Position numbers and translations under genes: made by a program. Positions 8,035 through 16,197 of a stretch of 64,000 nucleotides of DNA are shown here, one piece after another. The stretch is from Clostridia bacterium (GTDB lineage: Bacteria > Bacillota > Clostridia > Oscillospirales > CAG-272): contig JAFTKO010000032.1 in NCBI GenBank assembly GCA_017453205.1, positions 101,146 through 165,145 of the forward strand, in the 5' to 3' direction. A model generated the notes under the pieces. That model saw only the letters and a program-made list of their open reading frames with translations. It was not told the origin of the DNA and searched no databases. Each line of letters begins with the position of its first letter. The stretch's first letter is position 1.

Positions 8035-8820
8035 TCAGAAAGAAAAATTGCAGGTTTCGTAAATTTTTTGTGCCGCATCGGTAAGAACACGGTTTTTTTC
8101 TCCCTCGCGTCGCGGACGGTACAGCAACAGCGGAGCGCTCATGCGCAAGGAGGGGGCACCCCCTTTGACCGCCTCGGTCAGTACCATACACGGCTCTGTT
8201 TCCGCATCGGCATGGACGAAGGTCATGCGTTTGGGTTCCAGTGAAGCACGGTCGAGCGCCGCCAAAAGCTCGGTCAGCCGATCGGGTCGCCATACGCATA
8301 CAAATCTTCCGCCGTAGCGTAAGAGCCTTCCTGCGGCATCGCAAAAATCGCCGATGCCGCCGCATACTTCGTGGCGTGCTATGTATTTTTCATCATGCGC
8401 ATTCCGCTTTCCCGTGTTGCACTTCATGTAAGGCGGATTGGATATTACCAAATCGACTTCCCCCCCAAGCTGTGTGGCACAGAGTGTGCGAACGTCGGCA
8501 CAGAGTGGTGTGATACGGTCGGAAAAACCGTTAAGCGCGGCATTGCGGGCGATCAAGTCAGCAAAGCTTTCTTGCACCTCCACTGCTGTCACGAATGCTG
8601 CCTTTTGTCTTGCAAGCAAAAGCAGAGGGAGGATCCCTGTGCCACTGCCGAGATCGACGGCGCGAGCGCGGTGCTGCGGACGGACATAGGCGGCGAGCAG
8701 ATAGGCATCGGTGCCAAAGGTCAAGCCCTGTTTCTTCTGTATCAAACGGATCGATGCGTTGACTTCGTCAAGCCGTTCATCCGACAACAGCCGCGGTGTG
8801 ACGTCTTTGGCGATGTCCAT
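8035..8820 (-). CDS. trmN6: tRNA1(Val) (adenine(37)-N6)-methyltransferase family protein
   Basis: SAM-dependent N6-adenine methyltransferase acting on tRNA; the Bacillus homologue is YabB. It has 261 residues from the ATG at 8820, preceded by AAGGAGAG; the frame extends to 8901 without a site. Motif I is VDLGSGTGILPLLLL near residue 52, and the catalytic NPPY motif is VISNPPYMK near 120. The QGLTFGTDAYLLA segment is typical of the YfiC group. It lies downstream of holB, ricT and a ferredoxin gene, close to the order holB-yaaT-yabA-yabB in Bacillus. Confidence 0.88.
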   Translation of the reverse strand: MDIAKDVTPRLLSDERLDEVNASIRLIQKKQGLTFGTDAYLLAAYVRPQHRARAVDLGSGTGILPLLLLARQKAAFVTAVEVQESFADLIARNAALNGFSDRITPLCADVRTLCATQLGGEVDLVISNPPYMKCNTGKRNAHDEKYIARHEVCGGIGDFCDAAGRLLRYGGRFVCVWRPDRLTELLAALDRASLEPKRMTFVHADAETEPCMVLTEAVKGGAPSLRMSAPLLLYRPRREGEKNRVLTDAAQKIYETCNFSF

Positions 8821-8899
8821 ACGTCTCTCCTTTTCTTTCCGGTAGGTGCGGAACTGTATGAGAAACTCACACAGGGTGAGTGTTTTCTTTTTGGAACGC

Positions 8900-8938
8900 A
8901 ACAGCGGAGCAGGCAGAAAAACCGCTTGCTCCGCCGTT
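8900..8938 (-). terminator. Hairpin after the ferredoxin gene
   Basis: GGCGGAGCA and its near complement TGCTCCGCTG form a strong stem downstream of the ferredoxin stop on the minus strand. There is no long T run, so it is a weak terminator call. Confidence 0.45.
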
Positions 8939-8951
8939 TGCGGGTGATGTA

Positions 8952-9122
8952 TTACTCCTCAGCGGGAGCGCCAACAGGGCAAGCATCAGCGCAAGCGCCG
9001 CAGCTAACGCATACATCGGCATTAATTTCGTACTTGCCGTCGCCTTCGGAAATTGCCTCAGTGGGGCAAGCCTCTGCGCAAGCGCCGCAGGATACGCAAT
9101 CGTCAGAAATTTTGTATGCCAT
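8952..9122 (-). CDS. 2[4Fe-4S] ferredoxin
   Basis: Low-potential electron carrier of the clostridial type. It has 56 residues from the ATG at 9122, preceded by CAGGAGGTACCGTACC. Two CxxCxxCxxxCP motifs are complete: CVSCGACAEACP at 9-20 and CVSCGACADACP at 38-49, each for one [4Fe-4S] cluster. It has its own promoter at 9191-9218. It sits between ricT and trmN6, where Bacillus has no such gene. RicT is itself an Fe-S protein in Bacillus, but a functional link is only a guess. Confidence 0.95.
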   Translation of the reverse strand: MAYKISDDCVSCGACAEACPTEAISEGDGKYEINADVCVSCGACADACPVGAPAEE

Positions 9123-9190
9123 TGGTACGGTACCTCCTGTGAGATTTTTTGGGCAATCGGGCACAAAGTGTCGGGTTGTCCTACACTTAT

Positions 9191-9218
9191 ATTGTATCAC
9201 ATTTTTTTTGAAATGCAA
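9191..9218 (-). promoter_or_regulatory. Promoter of the ferredoxin gene
   Basis: On the minus strand TTGCAT, 16 bp spacer, TACAAT, about 70 bases before the start codon. Confidence 0.6.
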
Positions 9219-9273
9219 CTGTTTTTTTCAATTTTTCAAAAAAAATTTATAAACTGTGCGATTTGATGTGATT

Positions 9274-10692
9274 TCAGTTATTTTTTGTGCCTTTTTCGGT
9301 GTTATTTTCGTTATTTTGTGCACTCTTTCGCTCTTTGGAGAGCACGGTGACATCATCGCGGTGGTACTGTTTGGGCGGTGTATCGGGCTGATCCTTGAGA
9401 ATTACACGCACGGTACCTGCCAAGGGACTCGATCCGATCACCGTTCCTACGCCATCGGGCGTGCGCACCGCCGTATCGTTGGAGGGGGTTTTGCGGATCT
9501 CCTCCAGATAAACATCCTCCTCATAACGCAAACAGCACATCAAGCGCCCGCATACTCCCGAGATCTTTGCGGAGTTGAGCGAGAGACTTTGATCCTTTGC
9601 CATTTTGATAGAGACTTGTGCAAAGTCGGGTAAGAAAGTGGCACAGCAGAGTGAGCGGCCGCAAGCACCAATGCCGCCGAGGAGCTTTGCCTCGTCGCGG
9701 ATGCCGATCTGTCTGAGCTCAATGCGGGTGCGGAATACCGAGGCGAGGTCTCTGACCAGATCGCGGAAGTCGATACGTCCGTCTGCGGAGAAATAGAATA
9801 GGATCTTGGAGCCGTCAAAGGCATACTGTACGTCGATCAGCTTCATTTCCAGTCCGTGCTCACGCACTTTCTGTTGGCAGACCTTCAGTGCTTCTTTTTC
9901 TTTTTCGCGGTTTTCGGCATTGCGTGCGATATCCGCGGGGGTTGCGATACGGAGCACGGGGCGAAGCGGCGCGACCGTGTCGTCCGCGTTGACCATGCTG
10001 TTGCCAAGGCAAACATCGCCAAACTCGGGACCTCTTGTGGTCTCCACAATGGCAGAGTCCCCCTTTTTGGCTTTGATGCCGTGGGGGTCAAAATAGTACA
10101 TTTTACCGGCGGAGCGGAACCGAATGCCGATGACCTCCACTTTTTTGACGTTCTCATTGACCGGAGCGGGGGTATCGGGCGCGGGAGACATGGGCGTGTC
10201 GGCTGACGATGCTTCGGGCGCAGAGGTCTGTGCGGCGGGAGTGGCGGTCGGTGTCGGCTTTTTTTCGGACTGTGTACCGTAGACCGTGGGGACACTGCCA
10301 TCGGCTGCCTTCATAACGATCTTTGCACGAAGCTCGGAAAGCTCGATTTCCTCCTTGCTCGGTGCTTCGTAAGGGTCATAGGGGCGTCCCTCGGCACCGT
10401 GGCGATTCCCTCTGCCGGGACGCTGAGCGCGGTTTTTATTGTTGGGGTTGTTGTTCTTTTTGGGGTGGTTGCGGCTTCCCTGATTATTTTTACCGCCGTT
10501 GTTGTGCTGCTGCTTTTGCGCGGGCTCGACTGTTTCGGACGCTTTTGTCTCCTGCGCCGCCGTTTCGGGACGGGGACGGTTGCCTGCTTTGTTATGTGGG
10601 CGGTGGCGGTTGCGTTGGTTACGGTTACCGCTTTTTGCCGCGTTGTTTTCGCGGGCTTCGGCATTTTGTATCGGTTGATTGTTGTCTGTCAT
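9274..10692 (-). CDS. ricT: PSP1 domain protein, RicT (YaaT) homologue
   Basis: In Bacillus, RicT joins YlbF and YmcA in an Fe-S complex that directs RNase Y cleavage and promotes sporulation and biofilm formation. It has 472 residues from an ATG with AAAGGAT upstream. Residues 1-190 are low-complexity (Asn, Gln, Lys, Pro, Ala) and probably disordered, and are absent from Bacillus RicT. The PSP1 region begins near GIRFRSAGKMYYFDP. The cluster cysteines appear in CGRSLCC and GVCGRLMCC. It follows holB by 83 bases, as in Bacillus. An rny gene lies elsewhere in the window. Confidence 0.92.
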   Translation of the reverse strand: MTDNNQPIQNAEARENNAAKSGNRNQRNRHRPHNKAGNRPRPETAAQETKASETVEPAQKQQHNNGGKNNQGSRNHPKKNNNPNNKNRAQRPGRGNRHGAEGRPYDPYEAPSKEEIELSELRAKIVMKAADGSVPTVYGTQSEKKPTPTATPAAQTSAPEASSADTPMSPAPDTPAPVNENVKKVEVIGIRFRSAGKMYYFDPHGIKAKKGDSAIVETTRGPEFGDVCLGNSMVNADDTVAPLRPVLRIATPADIARNAENREKEKEALKVCQQKVREHGLEMKLIDVQYAFDGSKILFYFSADGRIDFRDLVRDLASVFRTRIELRQIGIRDEAKLLGGIGACGRSLCCATFLPDFAQVSIKMAKDQSLSLNSAKISGVCGRLMCCLRYEEDVYLEEIRKTPSNDTAVRTPDGVGTVIGSSPLAGTVRVILKDQPDTPPKQYHRDDVTVLSKERKSAQNNENNTEKGTKNN

Positions 10693-10775
10693 GAATTTTG
10701 GGATCCTTTCTATCTATAGGCAAATCAACAAAACAAACAAGTTTTGTCGGTATGGTTATCAAAATAACGGTGAGC

Positions 10776-11807
10776 TTACAGCAGACTTGTCTGTACGGCA
10801 AGCTCCGTCAGTGTCAAACGTACATTGGCATTCACACGCAAGCGGGAGATCGCATCACAGACACGGTCGCACAGTTCTAAGAGCGCCGGCGTGGTAAAAC
10901 CGTAGGACAGCGCGGATGCCTCCTCACGGTCCGAGAAAAAACAGAGGGGGGCTTGTTCGGTCTGCTTGCAAAGCAACAGATCGCGCAGACAGAGCAAAAT
11001 GATGCTCAACTGTTCGGTCAATTCCTCGCGCTTTTGTCCCAAGCTGTTGAGAAAACGCAGAGCGGCGGAGCTGTTACGACGGGAGGAGCAGAGACGGACA
11101 AACTCTCGAGCGGTCTCGCGGCGTGCGATGATGGGCTTTCGTGCTTTTGCGTCAAGCAGATTCAGCGCTTTGCCGATGCTCCCATCCGCGGCGGCAAGGA
11201 TCTCGGAGAAATCCTTTGGTGAAGCTTTTGCAAGACCAGCGGCGTCGGTGTTGACGCGGCACAAATGCTTTCCGATCTCCTCCGCGGGGATCGGCTCGGT
11301 GCGGAGCGTTGGCGCGCGGCTGCGGATGGTTTCCAGCAGGGGCGTAACGCTCTCGCAAAGCAAGAGGAAAAGCACATAGGGGGGCGGTTCCTCCAGAGTC
11401 AAAAGAAACGCGTTTTGTGCCTGTACAGTCATCAGATGCGCATCCTCGATGATATAGATCTTGACCGAGACATCATTTGGCGCGACGCACACATCTTGTT
11501 TTAAATTGCGGATCGCCTCGACACCCAACGTTGCCTTGTCCCCGCGATTGATAAAGATCACGTCGGGGGAGTTGCCGCCGAGAATTTTGCGGCAGGAAAG
11601 GCATCCCATGCAGGGCAAGGGCGTGGCGGGACTGTCTTTATTCTCACACGCAAGTGCGGCGGCAATGCGGAGTGCCAGCATATGTTTTCCCGTTCCGTAA
11701 GCTCCCTCGATGATATAAGCGTGAGAGATCCTGCCGTTTTGGATATCATCGCCAAGACGGTTTCGCAGAGCGAGATTTCCAAGGACATCGGTAAAAGCGG
11801 GCTTCAA
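10776..11807 (-). CDS. holB: DNA polymerase III delta-prime subunit
   Basis: Clamp-loader subunit of the replicative polymerase. It has 343 residues. The start is TTG at 11807, chosen because AAAGGAG lies 9 bases upstream and no other start fits. The P-loop is GAYGTGKH near residue 36. The zinc cysteines are a Cys after AALA and then CMGCLSCRKI near residue 65. HPD-like SPDVIFI and the sensor region LEEPPPYVLFLLLCE follow. The C-terminal third is helical. It is the first gene of the holB-ricT unit and has a consensus promoter. Confidence 0.93.
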   Translation of the reverse strand: MKPAFTDVLGNLALRNRLGDDIQNGRISHAYIIEGAYGTGKHMLALRIAAALACENKDSPATPLPCMGCLSCRKILGGNSPDVIFINRGDKATLGVEAIRNLKQDVCVAPNDVSVKIYIIEDAHLMTVQAQNAFLLTLEEPPPYVLFLLLCESVTPLLETIRSRAPTLRTEPIPAEEIGKHLCRVNTDAAGLAKASPKDFSEILAAADGSIGKALNLLDAKARKPIIARRETAREFVRLCSSRRNSSAALRFLNSLGQKREELTEQLSIILLCLRDLLLCKQTEQAPLCFFSDREEASALSYGFTTPALLELCDRVCDAISRLRVNANVRLTLTELAVQTSLL

Positions 11808-11869
11808 TTTGTGACACTCCTTTCCGCCACATATGTGGCAGTATCAATGATGATAATATACCATTATTT

Positions 11870-11898
11870 ATTATACCAGTTTCTTTTCTTATTGTCAA
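11870..11898 (-). promoter_or_regulatory. Promoter of holB-ricT
   Basis: On the minus strand TTGACA, 17 bp, TATAAT. The leader carries the perfect palindrome CCACATATGTGG near 11827-11838, close to the TTG start. Confidence 0.75.
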
Positions 11899-11916
11899 GT
11901 AAATACTTATGACTTT

Positions 11917-12540
11917 TCAATGAATTTCCATGTTCTTTAGCTCCTCCAGATAGCTTTCGGGGCGGTGTGCATCGATCGACGAATATTTTCCCGCCGTTCC
12001 CACTGTCACAAGATTGCCGACATGGCAGTATCCTGCGGCGCGTGGCGGAAGATGTGTGACAAGATCGTCGAGGTTGCGTACAACGTAAAAAGTATCCCAG
12101 CGAGGTGCAATTTCGGGAGGGACACAACCAAAGAGCACACGTGGACAACCGTAACCAAAGCCGCACATGCCTTGATGCAGATCGGGGCGACGGTACCAAA
12201 TAAACTCATGACAGAGGACGGCAAGCGCGGCGCCGTGGCTGTACCCGACCGTACAAATTTGTTTGACAGAGGTGTCCAAAATCGAGGGCTCAAGATAGGG
12301 CTTGACACTTTTCCAAACCTTGAGAAAGCCTGCGTGACATTGCCAAACAGGTTCCATTTCCCGATAGGGCGCGGCGGCAAAACGGAGGTTATTGAGCCAG
12401 TCGGTGATGCCGTGGCTTTGCTCGAACCAAATATAAAGAGTGTCACCGTGTCTCTCGCACGCGAAGCTCCCGCCGTTTTCCACCTCGTTGTAGCTTTGCG
12501 AAAGACAGGATTTGAACAGATCAAGCAGAATGTTTTCCAT
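11917..12540 (-). CDS. Lipase class 3-like alpha/beta hydrolase
   Basis: Predicted serine esterase of 207 residues, with no signal peptide. The nucleophile elbow is GYSHG near residue 98. The Asp is probably in NLDDLVTHLPP near 155, and the His in DAHRPESY near 192, completing a Ser-Asp-His triad in lipase-3 order. The N-terminus carries FACERHGDTLYIWFEQSHG, the strand typical of this fold. Lipid, phospholipid or other ester substrate is unknown. It is a single gene with an AAAGGAGCC site before the ATG. Confidence 0.75.
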   Translation of the reverse strand: MENILLDLFKSCLSQSYNEVENGGSFACERHGDTLYIWFEQSHGITDWLNNLRFAAAPYREMEPVWQCHAGFLKVWKSVKPYLEPSILDTSVKQICTVGYSHGAALAVLCHEFIWYRRPDLHQGMCGFGYGCPRVLFGCVPPEIAPRWDTFYVVRNLDDLVTHLPPRAAGYCHVGNLVTVGTAGKYSSIDAHRPESYLEELKNMEIH

Positions 12541-12631
12541 AGGTCGGCTCCTTTTTCGTTCTGCTTTCAGTATATGAAGTAGAAAATAAAAAAGCGGACA
12601 AAAATGGAGTTGCTAACCAAACATACTTGAT

Positions 12632-12678
12632 GTAATAAGAGGCTGACTCATGGTTTTTGAGTCAGCCTCTTATTTTAA
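12632..12678 (-). terminator. Strong terminator hairpin
   Basis: A 16 to 17 bp near-perfect stem (AATAAGAGGCTGACTCA / TTGAGTCAGCCTCTTATT) with flanking A and T runs lies just downstream of the DUF378 gene. Confidence 0.85.
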
Positions 12679-12693
12679 ACAGCGCAGGATTGA

Positions 12694-12909
12694 TTATTCC
12701 TCAATCTGGTCAAAGCTGTCGCGGGCGCGGAACACGAGCGAAATACACCAGATACCCGCAAGCGCGATCACGGTATAAATAATACGGCTGAGCAGAGAGG
12801 CCTGTCCGCCGCAGATCCATGCCACGATGTCGAATTGGAACAGACCGATGCTGCCCCAGTTGAGGGCACCGAGAATGGTAAGGATGAGCGCAATGCGATC
12901 CATGATCAT
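12694..12909 (-). CDS. DUF378 family membrane protein
   Basis: Small conserved membrane protein of unknown function, like Bacillus YuzA. It has 71 residues from the ATG at 12909, chosen for AAAGGAG 8 bases upstream; ATGs at 12915 and 12903 are alternatives. Two membrane helices are visible (ALILTILGALNWGSIGLF and SRIIYTVIALAGIWCISLVF). The family signature ALNWGSIGLFQFD is present. The tail is charged (RARDSFDQIEE). Confidence 0.85.
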   Translation of the reverse strand: MIMDRIALILTILGALNWGSIGLFQFDIVAWICGGQASLLSRIIYTVIALAGIWCISLVFRARDSFDQIEE

Positions 12910-13066
12910 AACCATAACTCCTTTCCGAGTCGGATTGTGACCTGCCGCGAATATGAAACGGCAGGACGTGAATATTGAATAAAATTCTCCGGCTGTTGTT
13001 AGTATGCTCCGTATCAAAAGCTTTATTCTATGGATAATTTTGATTAAGAATAAAAATTATTCCAGA

Positions 13067-13105
13067 AAATAAGGGGCGCTTCGCAAAAACGAGGCGTCCC
13101 TATTG
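13067..13105 (-). terminator. Terminator after the recombinase-spoVT fusion frame
   Basis: On the minus strand AATAGGGACGCC pairs with GGCGCCCCTTATT across a T-rich loop, followed by T residues. It lies 10 bases after the stop at 13114. It is the natural spoVT terminator. Confidence 0.75.
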
Positions 13106-13113
13106 TTTTGACG

Positions 13114-13572
13114 TCAGTTCTCCAGCTGTCTGCCGAGAAACCCGGCGGCGGTAAGGATCAGCTTGCTTTCCACTTCTCCTCCGGGAACTTCGCGCCGCGC
13201 TGCTCCGGGTTGATCGGTAACAGACGCTACGCACCCGACAATGTCGCCCTCGCTGATGATGGGCATGGCACAGCTGACATAGTAGCTTCCGCCTTCCGCA
13301 AGCACGGGGATGGGCTCGCTGTCCTCTCGGTGGAAGTACAGAGAGCGGTTCTCAATGATCTGTTCCAGCTCCTCGGAGAGTGCCTTGTCGGTGTAATCCT
13401 TGCGCGGGACTCCCGCACAAGCGATCACGGCGTCGCGGTCACAGATCACGACGGAAAGGGAACAGGTCTTGTGCAGGGTTTCGGCGTATTGCGACGCAAA
13501 CGAGGCGAGCTCGCCGATGGGAGAATATTTTTTAAAGATGACTTCACCTTCGCGGTCAGTATAGATTTCAAG
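13114..13572 (-). pseudogene. spoVT: spoVT, 3' part (codons 34 to stop) of an interrupted gene
   Basis: SpoVT is an AbrB-family regulator of forespore genes with a C-terminal GAF-like domain. These 152 codons begin LEIYTDREGEVIFKKYSP and contain RDAVIACAGVPRKDYTDK, SCAMPIISEGDIVGCVAS and the ending TAAGFLGRQLEN, all at the positions expected in SpoVT. The ATG, AbrB helix and ribosome site are missing here and are found 20 kb away at 33909-34007. Joining the two pieces at the shared core gives 185 residues, against 178 in Bacillus. The piece has no stop or frameshift, so it appears reversibly interrupted, not decayed. Confidence 0.92.
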
Positions 13573-15339
13573 CGGGTCGCCCACACTGATAATATTGACA
13601 CGAAAAACCTTGTCATGCTGCTTATTTGCACGCTGTACTGCCTCGATTTCATAGAAATCGTCGGCGCTTTCGATATTTTCCGTGTCTTTGTCAAAATTTA
13701 CGGCTGCTCCGCTTTCCTCATTCTGTTTCAGCTGCTCGATCGTACCCGTTCTTAGAAGCTCATCGATCTCCGCCTTCAGCTTGATCTCGATATGATCCTC
13801 AAAAACAACCATGTGACTGATAATCAGGTTGATATCGTTCTTGTCAAGGTGATCCTTTTCCAAAATGTCGTTAAAAACGTCAATGACGGTCTTGGCAACG
13901 CGATTAACTCGAACCATCGTGTTGGTTGTGTTTGCCACCATTTCAAGCTGATTTTGCAAGCCCTCAATACGGTTTCTGGAACTGTCAATCTCCATATCGT
14001 AGGATTCAACCATAATGGATCCCTCGCCCGATCTTGCAAGCTCCTTGGCTCTTTGCTTTACCAAGGAACGAAGCACGTCGCGCTCCTCCTCAATTTCCGC
14101 AATAAGAGTCTCGGCGGCTTCCTTTCCGTTAGCGGTACGCTGATCTTCGTTTTTGATAGCATCCTTCAAAACATCAATCATCGAAGCGGAATTATCGCGG
14201 ATCTTTCGGATATATTCCTTCAATACTTCATCAAGAAAATCGACCTTAACCGTGTGAGCCTTGCATCCCTTCAGCCCTCTTCTGTGATACCTTCCGCAAA
14301 CGTAGGCATCGTTCAGAGTCTCTCGATTTCTCGCAAACATCGGAGAACCGCAATCACCGCAAATCAAGAAACCGGAATAGTTATTCTCGTTTTTCTTTAC
14401 TCCGCGATAGTGATCTTTCTTTCTGCGCTCCAGCTGCTCTTTCGCCGTCATAAATGTGCGTGAGTCAACGATAGGCGTATGATGGTTCTCAAAAACGATA
14501 TGCTGGCTTTCGTGAACGGGTACGTCGGGACCATTGATCCTCTGCCGCTGAAATTTCTTGCAACGAAGCGTGCCGATATAGAAATCATTACAGAGTATCT
14601 CCGATACCGTTATGATGCTCCACTCCTCACGAACCTTCGCATGATACTCATCTCCCATCGCCTCCTTGCGAGCTTTCTCGCACATTCTCGGCGTTGGGAT
14701 TTTTTTATCGGTCAGATGATTGGCGATTCTCTTGTACCCCCAACCACTTATGTAGAGGCGGAAGATCTCGCGAACCACCTCAGCGGCAGGCTCGTCAATC
14801 TCGTAGATCATCTTTTTGGTGTTCTTCATTACGTAGCCGTAAGGAACCGAACAGACCCACTCACCCTTCTTCTGACGGTTTGCGATGACTGCCAATACCT
14901 TTTTGCTGGCATCGGTTACGGGCATTTCGTTAACGAAGAAATAGAGCTTTATCTGCAACCAGTCGTCGGTCTTGCCCTCCTCGTAATCGATGGATTCACC
15001 AATCGAAATGATGCGAAGATTATTTTCAACAAGATCCTCAAACTCGGCAAGTCCCTTTCCTGTACGGCGAGAAAAACGGCTCAGATCCTTGATGATCAAA
15101 ATATCATACTCACCGCTCATCAGCTTCGGACGAAGCTCGTAATAATAACACGGACGCTGATTAAACGTATATCCGGATTTATCACGGTCTTCATAGTAAT
15201 CCACCGTACTCGTTGGAAAGTGAGTCTTACAATACTCAGCAATAATTGCCTTTTGGTTCTCGATACTCGTGTTGTCGGTGTCTTTCTCAACGTCCACCGA
15301 AATACGGGTATAAGCGGCAATTTTGTATCTTTCTACCAT
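13114..15339 (-). CDS. Large serine recombinase fused in frame to the C-terminal domain of SpoVT
   Basis: The product has 741 residues from an ATG with AAAGGAG 7 bases upstream. Residues 1-150 are the resolvase domain, with catalytic Ser14 in AYTRIS and the arginine motif DLSRFSRRTGKG. The recombinase domain (160-290), a zinc-ribbon CGDCGSPMF...CGRYHRRGLKGC near 325-365, and a long coiled coil (about 385-480) follow. Residue 589 (P of VGDP) is the last element-encoded residue. Residues 590-741 (LEIYTDREGEV to LGRQLEN) match the GAF-like sensor domain of SpoVT, so the gene reads through attL into the host gene. In the excised circle the frame would instead end after 28 other residues, giving 617 aa. 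It is the likely integrase/excisase of the element. Confidence 0.93.
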   Translation of the reverse strand: MVERYKIAAYTRISVDVEKDTDNTSIENQKAIIAEYCKTHFPTSTVDYYEDRDKSGYTFNQRPCYYYELRPKLMSGEYDILIIKDLSRFSRRTGKGLAEFEDLVENNLRIISIGESIDYEEGKTDDWLQIKLYFFVNEMPVTDASKKVLAVIANRQKKGEWVCSVPYGYVMKNTKKMIYEIDEPAAEVVREIFRLYISGWGYKRIANHLTDKKIPTPRMCEKARKEAMGDEYHAKVREEWSIITVSEILCNDFYIGTLRCKKFQRQRINGPDVPVHESQHIVFENHHTPIVDSRTFMTAKEQLERRKKDHYRGVKKNENNYSGFLICGDCGSPMFARNRETLNDAYVCGRYHRRGLKGCKAHTVKVDFLDEVLKEYIRKIRDNSASMIDVLKDAIKNEDQRTANGKEAAETLIAEIEEERDVLRSLVKQRAKELARSGEGSIMVESYDMEIDSSRNRIEGLQNQLEMVANTTNTMVRVNRVAKTVIDVFNDILEKDHLDKNDINLIISHMVVFEDHIEIKLKAEIDELLRTGTIEQLKQNEESGAAVNFDKDTENIESADDFYEIEAVQRANKQHDKVFRVNIISVGDPLEIYTDREGEVIFKKYSPIGELASFASQYAETLHKTCSLSVVICDRDAVIACAGVPRKDYTDKALSEELEQIIENRSLYFHREDSEPIPVLAEGGSYYVSCAMPIISEGDIVGCVASVTDQPGAARREVPGGEVESKLILTAAGFLGRQLEN
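13573..13601. other. attL of the spoVT intervening element
   Basis: Plus strand: core CGGGTCGCCC followed by the element arm ACACTGATAATATTGACAC (13583-13601). The reverse complement of this arm is GTGTCAATATTATCAGTGT. On the other side is the spoVT coding sequence. The central dinucleotide of the core (TC at 13577-13578) is the likely crossover point, by analogy with other large serine recombinases. Confidence 0.85.
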
Positions 15340-15364
15340 TTTATATCTCCTTTCTTGTTATCGC

Positions 15365-15429
15365 TAACAACATTGTAACATATTTTCGTTTTCAAGTCAA
15401 TATGACAGAAAAATGTTTACAATATTGTT
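15365..15429. repeat. Imperfect inverted repeat before the recombinase gene
   Basis: AACAACATTGTAACAT (15367-15382) and ATGTTTACAATATTGTT (15413-15429) are near complements, 30 bases apart, between the 78-codon gene and the recombinase. It may be an RNA hairpin or a protein site controlling recombinase expression. Confidence 0.45.
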
Positions 15430-15665
15430 TATCCATCCGCTGATGCCTCCTTGCGTGCATTGAGCAGATGATTGTAGGAAAGAAGACTTTGGGTAAGCGT
15501 AGTCAGATCGCCGTTGCCGGATTCAAAAACCACAACCTTATAGTCCATTGCCTTGTATTTTTGGTAGATCGGTTTCAGATCTTCGCGAAGCGCATTGTCA
15601 CGTGACTCACCGCGAGTGAGCCATATCGATACGTATTTTTTGTTGTCATAAACATTTATTTCCAT
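15429..15665 (-). CDS. Small hypothetical protein, candidate recombination directionality factor (78 aa)
   Basis: Not a named family to me, although small proteins of this kind are common beside clostridial serine recombinases. The start at 15665 is chosen for AAAGGAG 8 bases upstream; an ATG at 15683 overlaps the preceding small ORF's stop as ATGA. The sequence begins MEINVYDNKKYVSIWLTRGE and contains LKPIYQKYKAMDYKVVVFES, predicting an alpha/beta fold of two strands and helices. Its position directly before the recombinase makes it a candidate excision cofactor, which is inference only. Confidence 0.7.
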   Translation of the reverse strand: MEINVYDNKKYVSIWLTRGESRDNALREDLKPIYQKYKAMDYKVVVFESGNGDLTTLTQSLLSYNHLLNARKEASADG

Positions 15666-15679
15666 ACAGCTCACTCCTT

Positions 15680-15799
15680 TCATTGAATTATTGACGCGTG
15701 GCTCTTTTGATATTCAGATACCGTTTGTCCTGATGGAATTTTAATGCTTGTCTTTGTCTTAAACTCATGTCTGTATTGATAGAAAACTGCTGTGTTCAC
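15680..15799 (-). CDS. Possible 39-residue ORF coupled to the 78-residue gene
   Basis: A GTG-started frame begins inside AAAGGAGGTG and reads NTAVFYQYRHEFKTKTSIKI, ending SHASIIQ with its TGA overlapping the next gene's first in-frame ATG. The protein-like composition and tight coupling suggest a real gene, but the start is too close to the Shine-Dalgarno sequence. A second frame, MSLRQRQALKFHQDKRYLNI from about 15764, competes. Unresolved. Confidence 0.35.
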   Translation of the reverse strand: MNTAVFYQYRHEFKTKTSIKIPSGQTVSEYQKSHASIIQ

Positions 15800-16071
15800 C
15801 TCCTTTCAAGCTTTCTATTACCTCACTCAGATCGAGCTTAAAATCTGAGTTTGGAGAAAGGCAGATTTATTTGCCTTTCAACTGTAACCACACTTAAAAC
15901 TCTCGATTTTTATACCTTTTTTCAAAAAAATTGAATTTTTTCACCCAAGCTTTTCTGATTTTTCAAAGGAGCTTTAAGTGTCTTTACTAATACAGTGGGA
16001 ATTTTGACGCAAAATCTCATCACGTTTCCGAAAATTTTTGAAAATTATTTTTCGTTTCAAAAATTGCATAA

Positions 16072-16126
16072 GAAAAAGCCGTTATCGAAAGCGTTACGAA
16101 AACGCCTTGATAGCGGCTCTTTATTT
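16072..16126 (-). terminator. Terminator of the defence operon
   Basis: On the minus strand AGCCGCTATC pairs with GATAACGGCT around an inner GGCGTTTTCGTAACGC hairpin, followed by TTTTTC. It lies 170 bases beyond the last operon gene. Confidence 0.65.
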
Positions 16127-16141
16127 ATGCCTGCGCCAAAA

Positions 16142-16197
16142 TGAAAAGTGCAAGCTAAAACCGGAACTCCACGCCCCGATCAAAGCTTACACTTTTT
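16142..16197. repeat. Inverted repeat beside the operon terminator
   Basis: AAAAGTGCAAGCT and AGCTTACACTTTTT are near complements separated by about 28 bases. T runs on the plus strand make it a possible terminator of transcripts coming from the left. Confidence 0.5.

Noticed and set aside
13114-15339. The fused recombinase-SpoVT frame as a sequencing or assembly error
   Set aside because: The fusion point coincides exactly with the shared 10 bp core, symmetric arms exist at both ends, and the missing N-terminus is present at the other end in the right orientation.
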